A program made the position numbers and the translations under genes. Of a stretch of 64,000 nucleotides of DNA, positions 23,667 through 36,300 are shown piece by piece. The DNA is from Viola odorata (Eukaryota; Streptophyta; Magnoliopsida; Malpighiales; Violaceae), in contig OY829537.1 of the NCBI GenBank assembly GCA_963691705.1, positions 62,100,304 through 62,164,303 of the forward strand. The letters run 5' to 3'. The notes beneath the pieces were generated by a model. The model did no database searches and was not told where the DNA came from. It was given only the letters and a program-made list of their open reading frames with translations. The first letter of the stretch is position 1, and every line of letters starts with the position of its first letter.

Positions 23667-24326
23667 ATATCTCACTCGCTCTTCCCTTTAGATCTCTATG
23701 TTTTCTGCTTCCCCTGAATATTCATGACATTTCTGCCCTTTCTACGATGGATTTTTATTTTAGCTGCTTGATCAAAGGGTTTGTTATCATTTTTGTGTTT
23801 TTAGTGTTAGCTGACATATTTAAATGAGTTAAATTGTTGTTGGCTATGGAAGTTTGAGATGATTTTGAAACCCCATTTTCGAGCACCTGTTTGTTTTAGG
23901 AAAACCACCATTTCTTTTTTCCTTGATGGTTAAACAGAAACGTGTATTTTCCTTAAAACAATTGTTTTGGCCATTGAATTTTGCAGAGGAAAAACAGCCC
24001 ATGTAAAAGTGGCTCAGGCCACTTAAGTGGATATTGGAACGTTCTTTTTCATAGTTTATAAATCCATTTTAACTTGCATAGGTTAATGGATTTTTAGGAA
24101 ACCTTAGGTAAGTTTGTTATTTCTGGGCACCGGATTTCTTAAAGAGAGTTGTTTGTAACTTTCTGCAATTTCCTTTAATATTGGATTGACGATGCTAAAG
24201 TTTGGTCATGCTCTACGCATTACTAACATGATATCAGTAAGTTCACCTGCATGTGTTAATATTATTATATATTTTTCAGTTCAAAGCAAGTTAGCTGCAG
24301 AAGCTTTTGTTTCTGGGAGGAAGGCA

Positions 24327-27300
24327 ATGCCGAGAAAGAAAAAACGTGCATGCAAAAAACCTGTGAAAGAAAAGCCTATTGCAGTCAATGACAATGAAGA
24401 AGCATTCTTGAATTTCGTTGACAAAAATGCCAGACAAGGCATTGACCTGGCCAATATTGTTGACCGAAATACCAGACGAAGTTCTGGTATTAACAAACCT
24501 AATTTCACTGATAAAAATGCCAGGAAAAGTTCTGGACTTAGAAAACCTAATCCTGTTGATGAAAATGCAAAACAAGGTACTGGATTTAGTGAGCTTGGTG
24601 CCAATGGGTCTCATTTTGATTCTGGGTCAGATTCAGGTGCATCAGAAGCATCATTGAGCAGAAGTGGTGGGCGATTCCGTGTTGGTGGTAACTCTGGTGA
24701 ATCAGCATATGATAAGGGAGGACAAAAAGTTACTAGAAAGCGTAGTCGTCCTTCTAAAACTGGGAAAGAGTCAAAAAATGGTGTGTATATGCAGGACAAT
24801 TCATCAAACGTGATGAATGCTTCATCCAGCAATGGAAAACAGCCGGAGGTTCTACTTCAGGATCCCCGTTATAGCAAGGATGAATTGAAAGCTTGTTTTG
24901 CAGTATGTGTTATATATGTATTTTTTTAATTTTTTACTTAGGCTTGCGATGTTCTTCCTTTTGGAGTTTTATGCATTCTAGGAGCTCCTGTGTTAAGCTT
25001 TTTTTCTGAATAATGTTCACGTCTTTGTGCTTGCTGCATTTGATTTGATATTTTTTTTTTCTCTTCAAGGTGGTTAAGAAGGTAATGGAAATGGAAGAGG
25101 CTATATCTTTCAATTCTCCTGTAGATCCAGCTGCTTTGGGAATACCGGTAAGTTTAAATTTCTGTAGCTAGTTGCACTGGATAAGTTTATGTACGTTAGA
25201 AGCATCTTACAGCTCAGGTATGTGACCGGGTGGATTAGTTCCTTTATGTTATCTTGTCTTGTCTTGTTCTATTTGGCATGGGTCATTCCTGAAGCATCAA
25301 TGTGCAACATTCTTTTAGGATTTTCCTTCCAACTTAGACAAGAAGGTGGATGCTTCCATCCTTCAGTAGTTCACTTTTTCATTAGTTTTGAAAGTCTAGC
25401 AAACTTGATATATAAGCCTGTTAGACCTAACTGACTTACTATGACACAAATAAAAGTGTAATGGCTTCTTGTGTTTCTAGTGCTCATATATGACGTGTTT
25501 GCGAATAGTTTGCAAGTATATGCTTATGAGAAGAATTAATTTGTTGCATTTATCTTGATAAACCTGACAACCTTCCCTTATGACTCGAGGACTTTTCTGC
25601 TTCTCCAACCTTCACTGAACTGCAATTAATGGTATAGATGCTTTGTAGTTTTATTGTTACCATCGTTTATGATTTTTGGTGCTCAAATTCATAAAATGAC
25701 CATTGCTTCTTAGCAGTACTGCACATTTTTTTTTAAACATTTCTTTTGTAGCTGTGCATTGTAATATATGATAATATCTCACAGACTGGTCCCTCTCTCA
25801 TTCTTATTTGGCATGGGCTGTAATGCCTGCAGGATTATTTTGATGTCATTGACACACCAATGGATTTTGGAACAATATGCAACAATCTTCGAAATGGACT
25901 GAAGTACGCAAACGCAGAGGATGTGTACAATGATGTGCGTCACATTTGGGATAATTGTCTCAAGTATAACAAGAAGGGGGATTACATTGTGTACCTTATG
26001 AAAATGGTGAAGAAGAAGTTTTTGAGATATTGGACTGCAGCTGGATTGCAATGTGATTTTCCAGGAAAAACTACTGGTATGGATTTCATGATGCCCTTCT
26101 CCATTTTGATTCTTATGATTTCACATTGCTTAGCTAGTTACTACACAATTCATTAGCACATGCTACCACCTTTTGTGGTAGGAAATAATTTTTGCACAAG
26201 TTCCTTCTGTTTTACTTTTGAAATCTACTGGTCCGCTTGAGAATTACTTTAGTGTTATTTTTAGATCTTATGGTCAATAAGGCTGCAAACAAAATGCATG
26301 CATTTAAATGCTTTTGCCTACTCTTGTACATTCAAGCTGGGGGCATGAGTGGAAACTTGATTGGTGCCTAGCCTCTGTTTTACCTACTCAAAATATCAGA
26401 GTGTAACTTGAACTTGTCTTCATTTGTCTGATACGTAATCCAATTGTCATATCTTGCACACATCGACACATCGAGTCAGGTTTCTCAATTGAGAACTTCA
26501 AACTTTCTGGCATTATTCCTACTAAGCATTGAACAAAATATCTTTTGGCTAAAGCCCTTATTCTCTGATTTCTGATTCACCTTGCTGGATCTTAATATTT
26601 GGTAACCACAGTGATACGATCCTTGCTAGGCTTGGACCGTTTCTCCTTATGCGATCGTTGTTTAAGTGTGGATTTCCTGCGGAAGTACTTAGATAGACTC
26701 AAACGAGCGCTGACCCTGCTAAATCGTGATGTCTAGCCAACCCAGCTACGCGTATGAGGTTCTTGATCGAACTTTTAACCCTCTAACCTGCAATTGGTTA
26801 GCAACCTAGATAGTCGAACAATGGGGGGTGAACTTTCGATTTACTTGAGTTGTTCTTCGAGTGTTCGGACTCGAAGGATTCAAGGTTCTTATGAGACTAA
26901 TTTTCAGAGCAGTTTAACTCAGATTTTTGGCAAAAAAAAGTCTGATTTTATTAAGCCAAGCGGCTGCCTTTAAATAGGCGCAAGAAATACAAATCCTACG
27001 AGAAATAGAACTACTATCTAACAAAGAATTCGACTTGTACAAGCTGAAATAATTAATTAAATTAATTATAATACTAGTACTAAGTGTATTAGTAGACCCA
27101 AGCAATCCTACGCACGGTAGAATTGCGCAATGCGCGTCCCTCCTCAAGTTGAAGTCCTTGGTGCGCTAGGACTTGCGCATGCGTTGACCCGCTCGGCCAT
27201 TCTCCCAAACGCGTCGGGCGTTTGACTTGAAACTCCTCCAGCCTCTTCCAGACCCTTGAAGCTATCTTGTAACTCGGCTAGAGCTCGGCAATTATTTCCC

Positions 27301-30300
27301 AAGTCTGACTTGGCTCGGGCGTCCGTTCCGTAGGCGCTAGCGTGCGCGCTGGGCGCAACCAGCAGCGTCACTAAGCGCGGCGTGTGCACGCGCAGTACTG
27401 ACTCGTCCAACGTAGCCTCGCGCTGAATCTCGTCATGTAGGAACAAAGAAAGCTGGCTGGACAGGCGCTTGCTGTGTTGGCGCGTCATTGGGCCAAGGGG
27501 TGGCAAGGGCACGCGTGAAGGTGCGGCATGCATGCGATGCGTACTAGGGCATAGAGACTTGTTTTCTTCCCGCCAATCTTCAGTTCGCTTGGGCTAATCT
27601 TGTCTTCCTCTTCGTTTTCCTTGAGCTTCTTAGCAATTTCCCACTCGGCACGGGCTTTCTCAAGCCATTGTTCATCTTCGAACACTTGTGTTGGAGTCAA
27701 AGGCGCAAGTGAGTATCTCTTGCCGTCTTTGACTAGCTTGTACTTGTTGGTTCGGCCATCATGGACGGCTGATCTATCAAATTGCCACGACCGTCCCAAC
27801 AGAATATGACTCGCATGCATAGGCACTACGTCGTAGAGGATCTCATCCTTGTACCTCCCAATTGCGAATGAGACGAGTGCTTGATGGCTCACTTTAATGG
27901 CGCTGTCATTATTCATCCACTGTAGCGAATATGGCCTTGGGTGGCGTATGGTAGTCAGTCCCAACTTCTGGACTAACATTGTGCTCAAACAATTAGTGCA
28001 ACTCCCGTTGTCTATGATCATGGAGCAACGGGTGTGAAACAAGTTTTCCCGCTGCTCGTCTCCATGCGCCTCTTCTTTGACTTGCGCGCTAAGACTGCGC
28101 CTCGTCACTAAGGACAACGAGTTGATCACAACCTCGTCCGAGTCACTGTCCTCGTTAGTGCCTTCATCGTCCCTTTCAATCTCTTGCTCATCTTCGGATG
28201 CCAATTCACCATTCTCGCGTATTAAGAAAAAACGCTTGTTAGGGCAATCGGATTGCTTGTGTCCCCTTCCTGAGCACTTGAAGCATACTATATCTTTAGT
28301 AGAGGGCCTGTTAGGTGCTGTGTTGGTGCTGCTGTTATGTGGCTTAGAAGGATTGGTGCTGCTGCCGGGTCCCTTGTAATCATATGGCAAGACTTTAGGC
28401 GGTGCGCGGACCCCTTTGTCTTCCTTGCTCCATTGCGACTTCTTCCAACTTTGTGTCTTAGTCGCGGTTGAACCCGAATTAGAGTAGGTGACTCTAGTCT
28501 TGGTCTACCTCTCTATCTTGATTGCCATGTGGAACATCTCTTCTAAGGACCCATAGTACACCAACTCCAACTTGTTGGCAATGTCACGGCTTAGGCCATT
28601 AAAGAAGCGCGCCATTGTAGCCTCTTCCACTTCTTCAATCTGTGCTCTTGCTAGCACAATCTCTAGCTCGTTGAAGTACTCGCTTACTGACCAAGTCCCT
28701 TGGGACATAGATTGCAAACGTTGATAAAGGTCCCGCTGAAAATACGTTGGGATGAAGCGCCTCCTCATCTCTCGCTTCATCTCTTCCCATGTCCGAACGG
28801 GTGGAGCGTTTGCTCGACGCTTGAGCTTGTGAAGCTGTTCCCACTAATGTACGACATAGCCATGGAATTCAACGGCTGCTAAGCGGATCTTCTCTTCAGA
28901 ATAATTGTGGAGTAAAAAGATCGATTCAATCTTCTGCTCCCAAATAAAGTATGCATCGGGGTCGTCCTTGCTATCAAACGGTGGAATTTTGAGCTTGATG
29001 CTATTGAGATTAGCATCAATTCGGTCTTCTCTTCTAGGCCGCCGCTCATTAGCTCGGTCACGCCTAAAGAACTCATCTTCCTCATACGCATCATTCCAAT
29101 GCATACGGGGCGCTTGGTGCCACTGCTCATCATCCTCGGGCTCGCGCTCCATTCGCCTTTGCGCTCGACGCGCTAGGCGCTCCTCATTGATGCGCTGGGC
29201 TTGCGTTGGCGTGCGCCGCTGCTCTCATTATTCCCAAGCAACACAAAATGACGGTCTTCATTCCCCTCGCCAGCAAAACCTTCGGGTAAATTATTAAACA
29301 GACCCGGCTTGTCTTCCTTTGGTCCCATGTCATAGAGGTGAGCTGCGCGTTGTGGGTTTAGGACTTGGGTTATGTGGGGCGTGGCTGTCGCCTTCTTCTC
29401 ATCCGATGGCTCCTCCGACTTAGGGTTGTTGCATGCTTCCATCTTGTCCATTCGGGCCAAGACTTGGAGAAGGAGATCTCGGATAGGCATGTCGATCTCT
29501 TCAGCCTTGTCTTCTGTTTCCTTGATACTTTTGTTTCCTGACTCTTGAGACATTTTTTTTTGTGATTTTTGATTTTTTTTTAACTATATATCAAACGAAA
29601 ATACAACTAGATGGATGAATGATGATTTAGCTCCGGACTAGAGTAAATCGACTCAAGAATGTATAAAAAAAAAAGAAAGCAATTAAAATTACCAAGCTTG
29701 AACAACCTTTGCTCCGCTACCAACTGATACGATCCTTCCTAGGCTTGGACCGTTTCTCCTTATGCGATCGTTGTTCAAGTGTTGATTTCCTGCGGAAGTA
29801 CTTGGATAAACTCAAACGAGCGCTGACCCTGCTAAATCGTGATGTCTAGCCAACCTAGCTACGCGTATGAGGTTCTTGATCGAACTTCTAACCCTCTAAC
29901 CTGCAATTGGTTAGCAACCTAGATAGTCGAACAATGGGGGGTGAACTTTCGATTTACTTGAGTTGTTCTTCGAGTGTTCGGACTCAAAGGATTCAAGGTT
30001 CTTATGAGACTAATTTTCAGAGTGGTTTAACTCAGATTTTTGGCAAAAAAAATCTGATTTTATTAAGGCAAGCGGCTGCCTTAAATAGGCGCAAGAAATA
30101 CAAATCCTACGAGAAATAGAACTACTATCTAAACAAGAATTCGACTTGTACAAAAGCTGAAATAATTAATTAAATTAATTATAATACTTGTACTAAGTGT
30201 ATTAGTAGACCCAAGCAATCCTACGCACGGTAGAATTGCGCAAAGCGCGTCCCTCCTCAAGTCGAAGTCCTTGGTGCGCTAGGACTTGCGCATGTGTTGA

Positions 30301-33300
30301 CCCGCTCGGCAATTCTCCCAAACACGTCGGGCGTTTGACTTGAAACTCCTCCAGCCTCTTCTAGACCCTTGAAACTATCTTGTAACTCGGCTGGAGCTCG
30401 GCAATTATTTCCCAAGTCTGACTTGGCAGCGCGACCAGCAGCATCACTAAGCGTGGCGTGTGCACGCGTAATACTGACTCGTCCAGCGTAGCCTCGCGCT
30501 GAATCTCGTCATGTCGGAACAAAGAAAGCTGGCTGGACAGGCGCTTGCTGTGTTGGCGCGTCATTGGGCTAAGGCGCGGCAAGGGCACGCGTGAAGGTGC
30601 GGCATGCGTGCGATGCGTACTAGGGTTCGCATCACACAGCCTTTTCACACATCGAGTCAGGTTTCTCATTTGAGATCTTTAAACTGTTTGGCATTATCCC
30701 TAGTAAGAACTGCCCAAGTAATATTCTGGCTAAAGCCCTCATTTTCTGATATCTGATTCACTCTGTCGGATCTTAATATCCGGTAAGCGAAGCCTTTTCT
30801 ATGAGATACTTAGACAAATCTAATTATGTGTTACTACATTTTATGATTTATATTGGGAAAACATTTCTTTTATGTTGCAGTCAAATGTAATTGCTTCAAT
30901 CATGAAATATTGAGTAGTCATCGAGTTGGGAAGAACATAGGATTGTCTGTTTTTCTTTCTCTTTATCTGGAAAATGGGAAAAAGAATCTATCAACCATTC
31001 TGACGGAGTGAAAGGGGCAGGATATCTTCCTAAACTTTTGGCAGGTAGATGTGCTACATATCTCCACATAGCTACATACCGCCTACCAACAGTCTTCAAC
31101 CAGAGGGCTTTATTGCATAAGAATGCAGTGGCGCAGGTTCATGAAGAAGAAAGTTCATTAAGCTAGCTGTTTCTATACAATGGAATGTAGCTTGAGGTTC
31201 TTTTTCTCCAAAATAGTCGTGTAAGATCATGGTGTTCATTATGCAACCCGAAAAACTAAAAAACAATGGCAAGAATTTATTTTCCTCTATCTGGATTGAA
31301 TGCCAATTCGAGTCACTTCTGCACTTTCCTCCTCAAAGCAGCCTGCTTGCAAACATGCAAGTTTTCTTGTGACGTTAGTGTGCCCCATTTCTACTTGCAT
31401 TTGAGCTTTATTAAATCACAAAAAGCTATAGTCCAGATATTGATAAACGTTGTCACCCATGCCCAGGAATCACCCTAACTCTTTCTAATGTTTAAAAGTT
31501 ACTAGATTCTGAAGGTGAGAAAAATCTGCTCTCAATAAAATGATGTGGGAGAATGTACTCGACAGTTTAGCGACACTGAAACCAAATATAGCCCATCTGC
31601 CCTGGAACTGCGAAGTCCCCTGAAACAACTGAATGCGTCACTTGCATACATGAGATCCTAATGCACTTATTCAGTCGTGAAAGCAGCACCAAATATAGCC
31701 CATCTGCCCTGGAACTGCCAAGTCCCCTGAAACAACTGAATGCGTCACTTGCATACATGAGATCCTAATGCACTTATTCAGTCGTGAAAGCAGCATTTTG
31801 AGGAGGTTGGTATGTAACTTGAAAGGAAACCTTCCGATTTCCATGGAAACTAATTTTGTTTCTCGAGTAGATGTAGGAGTCTAGAAGGTTCAGCTACTTG
31901 AGAATGTTTTTCAGATGCAAACTGTGAATAACTATTTGTTTTTAAAGATTCTTTCATGGCTGTAGAGGGCAGCAACTTGAGGACGTTCTGATTCAAATAT
32001 CAGCTATTCTGGAAATTGATTGATCTTTTGGCGCAGTCATTTGTACTGTTTAGTTTTTCCATAGCCCCTTGACTTTTAATTTATATTACTACACCGGAGG
32101 TCTTTGGTTTAACAATTAGTTGTTTTCATCCTATTAGTTTTCTCTGTTACTGTGACTAGTCAATTTTCTCATGTGTACAATAAGGTTAACCAATGTGTAA
32201 GCCACTTTCCATAAATCTAGTTTTATCTGTGCTTGGCTGATTTGTGCAAGTTATATGCTGTTCTCATCTTTATGTCTTTGAATTGTTAATATGCGTTTCT
32301 TTTATCTGTATCTAATTCTTAAAGTTTTGTTTATCGATTTTAATGTTGTAGGACATTCTCATTTGGAGACCTTTAATGATCATGCTACAAGGCGTAGCCA
32401 ACACAATGCTATGTCTATGGTGAATTGTATGGTAGGCAGTGTCTGTCAGGTGCAGCAGGATAATCCTGAGCTGGAGTCTGATGTGGTTTTACCAACCTAC
32501 AGCAATCCATATCAGTCACATGACTTTCATCTTCATCAAAGAACCATACAAGAGCAACAATTTTCTCATTTACAAGCAAACTGTAATCGTCAAGGTGCAT
32601 TATGCTAAAATAAAACAACATGAACATTTATAATATTATAGATGCATGTTTCATATTTATGGCAGCTGTGTGATTATTAGGTCATGTGCCCCCTATTTCT
32701 GTTTTCATATTGTTTACACTTGTATTACTGCACAGCAAAGTCACTGTCTTTAGTTCTAATTGATTTTGCATGCTAGAATATTTAGCATTTGAGACTTTGG
32801 ACTGAGGTATTGATACATTGTTGTTTATCATTGAATCTTTCTGCAGGGAATTCTCATTTGGCATACTCTAATGAGCACTGTAAGAAGCAGAAAAAACATA
32901 ACTCTATTTCTTCAGTGAATCACATGGCAGGAAGCCAGATGCAACATGGTAATTTTGGTACTATCCACCCTAAATCTCAGGTTCCCTTAACAAGCTACAA
33001 TCAACCGTATCATTTCCAACAACCTCAGCCATGCACTACCCAACCAATAGAGCCTATACAATTTCAGTCTGGTACCAATTGTAAGTATACAGATGCATAA
33101 AATGATAATAGAGACATGATTGATGCAAATTCTTTACTAATGGCAGGTCTTCTGCATTTAACTTGTTGGCCTCATTTATTCATTTTCATGCTACAACATC
33201 TATCATTGCTTTTGCTTGATATTGAATTTATGTCATGGTTCCATCTAATTTAATTCCAACTTTATTGTGCATGTATCTTGGATATTGTATTCATTACTAA

Positions 33301-36300
33301 CTTTGCTTAATTATCTTTTAGTGGAACATAATTGCCTGGTGCTTCCTAGTAATCGTGCTATGCGGCATAGCAAACGTAATTCCATTTCTACAACGAACTT
33401 GGCAGTAGGCACTCAAGCCCGACAGGATAATTGCGGCACCCACCAAACCCAGCCTCAGGTGCCCCCATTAAGCAACAACCAGCCATATCAACTCAATCAG
33501 CCACACCCATATGCCACCCAACCAGCACTAGTTTCCCCGTCACAGGATGGCACATACAGTAATCGTGCAGGTATAACTTTCGTCTCAGTTACACATGGTT
33601 ACAAAAAATATACATGAGGCAAATCCTCTCTTTGTTTTGATTCTTTGTTCTCTATTTGTCTTCATTTGCATCATTGTTATAAAAACCGGACCTCACTGGC
33701 CTGTCTGACTAGTGATCTAGGGCTCAAACCCATTGGTCTCGTTTCTTGTCACAAATGCAGATGAATAGGAAGAACTGATCAACCCGGTCGACCTAGACGG
33801 TTGAACTGGTCGACATGGCCAGTTAAACCTGTTCAACATGGTTTTTTATTTTTTTTGTATTTCTATGATATAAATATAAGTATATTTTTATATTCTATTG
33901 ATCCAATGGTCAAATCTGGTTGAACCATTGACCCAAGAGCTTGAGTGGTTTCGGTGTCTGGTATGGTTCTCATAACTATGATTTACATAGATTTCAAGCA
34001 TGACTTTCAGTTGGATTAAGCTTAAGTTTCTTAGGTTACCTAGTTCAGGAAACACTGGTACTTATATTTCCATTGCCCTTGCATCTAACTTCAAATATTA
34101 TGTATTTTATCTATGCTTTCTCGCTTTATCACCCACTTCAAAATATTGAAGTTTAAGGTAATTAATGATGGAAATGATGACATGCCATATGCTACAAATT
34201 TCATGATTTTTGGCCTTTCTTAAGTCCATATCCCTAGATGTTAAAGAAGGTCGGGAGAAAACAACTAATTTGATATTTTAGGAAAAAATGGACCAATATG
34301 TGGATACCATTCCTAATTCTTGTCTGGAAATGTTTTATTCTACTGCGTCAAACCTTAATTTCAATTTCTTTCTTTACTTTGATTGGACAGAGCATCCTTT
34401 AAGGGCTATGTATTGCCAACCCCTGAATTTCTAGTCAAACTCAAAAGAGTCTTTGAACAAAAATTTCTGGATTTCAGTCCCTAAACAAATTGCAACCCTT
34501 CAATGTAGGGTGCTATCTATTTCACGATGGCAACATGCCGCGCATGTGACGAGAAAGGTCCCAAATTTAGCTCCCATTTTATTCTTTCAATACCAGTTGA
34601 TAAAATGTTGAAGAATATACGTTTTCTTTGTTCGTCATTCCTGCACAAAATGTTATTTTCCCTCTTCCTTTCAAAAACTATCCACACGTTTCTTCCCTTT
34701 TTCATTCTTTGCCAGTATGGGAGTCTAATGATCCTTTCTGCAATTAAACTTTTCTCTTTCTTTGCAGAGAAGAGGAAAGAAAAAAACCTGTTACCTCCTA
34801 AAATGGAGAAACCACCAAAAAAATCCATACTCCCTCAACATTGTGTATATATAAGCATACCCATTTATATTGCTATAAAGAAAAACACCTTACTATGCCA
34901 ATACATCTCATTATTGAGATCTCAACTGTAGTAGTCCAACTGAAGTTTTGCTTGGATACCAAACTGATGCAAGAGGGAATTTTGTAAGGTTTAGGGTCAT
35001 TTAGGTTCTGGATTGATGGGGATGGGATTGTGAGTTGTTCAAGAGTTCATCTAGGAACTTAAGGTTGTTTTGATGACTGACTGTAAACAGTATTTGGGTA
35101 TCTTAGAAAAAGGGAATTTTAAAGCAAAAGGAAAGGGAGAAAACTAAGCATCATCCTAGGTTTTTGTTGAATTAATCACCCAATTACAAAGGATAAACCA
35201 TATTTTGAATAGTCCTGAACTATTGAAGCAATAACACGAGGAGTCATTTTTAGTGTTAGCTTTGGCTTTTTAGTAAGAACCATACTTATTGGCCACCCAG
35301 ACTGGCCAGACTCTCTTGAATTGCTTTAATTTATAATATGTTTTCTTATAACTTGTTTCATGCTTAATTGCAACACTAATTTTTGTAACTTATTATCCGT
35401 TTTTTTGTAACATATTTCATTCTTGTAGATCACGATTATTCTGCAACCAGGTGTCCTGTGGACCCCATTTTTGTTAACCAAAGTGAACAGCAGCTCCATC
35501 AGCTACGGCAAAACCACAACCATCCAACTGGATCATGTCAACGTCGGACAGGCTTTGAGCAGCCACAAACCTCCCAGCCGGTGCCCAGTGCAGATATTTC
35601 TAGTGCTGGTATGATCTTTGAATAGCTTATGAATTGAATGAAGAACTGTCATTGTTAGATGTATAATCTATATTTGTGTTTCTATATTGCTGTTATCTAA
35701 ATACTACCTAGATGTTATGAGAAGTCTCCACTGGAAACAATCAATAGTACCACGTACCAACGAGTTTCATGTGTTATGTTGGATTTGGACACAATTTTTG
35801 TTTTCTTTTTGCTACAGTTTCTTCCTCTCTGATTTTTTCTTTAGTGTTTACCTTTTCTGGCATGCTACATTACACATCAACAGTTTACACATTCTTGTCA
35901 TCCTTGTATTTTATAACCTTCTTTGTTGCGTTTAGGCATTTTATTAATTTCCAAAGCTGTCTTCTGCGGTTCTTTTGTGTAGCATGTGAAAATGCTAGTA
36001 AGATGGGGAACATAAGTGGTGCACAGACAAGCTCTACTGGCCTTGACCCTGAAATTTCACTCGTTTCTGGCCATTCCTTATCTCAGCAGAGCTCAAAGTC
36101 AGGGAGCCAGGATCAGTCAGATCAGCCACAGCAGTCCACAAGGAAAACAAGGAAGAGCAATAAAGTTCGAGGTCCCACCCTGTGCCGTGACTTGTGGGAC
36201 ACACATGAAAGCGAACAAATAGTTGTCCCCGTCAACAAACTGGGGCAACCTGTTGGCCCTGAAGCATCCAAGTTAAGTACCTTTTTGGGAACGGTGGCAC

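Larger units (their letters stand above)
26612..30634 (-). mobile_element. Gag-protease-only LTR retrotransposon in intron of the bromodomain gene, TSD CACAG
   Basis: A 4,023-bp element with TG...CA ends and a perfect 5-bp duplication, CACAG (26607-26611 and 30635-30639). Its coding strand is antisense to the host gene. The right LTR is therefore the 5' LTR, with a Met-tRNA-type primer site just inside it. The interior codes gag and an aspartic protease and then meets the other LTR directly. No reverse transcriptase, RNase H or integrase is present. Confidence 0.9.

Noticed and set aside
34517..34931. Two long overlapping open frames on opposite strands in an intron
   Set aside because: No domain, no splice support and AT-rich composition; they lie between well-supported exons of the bromodomain gene.
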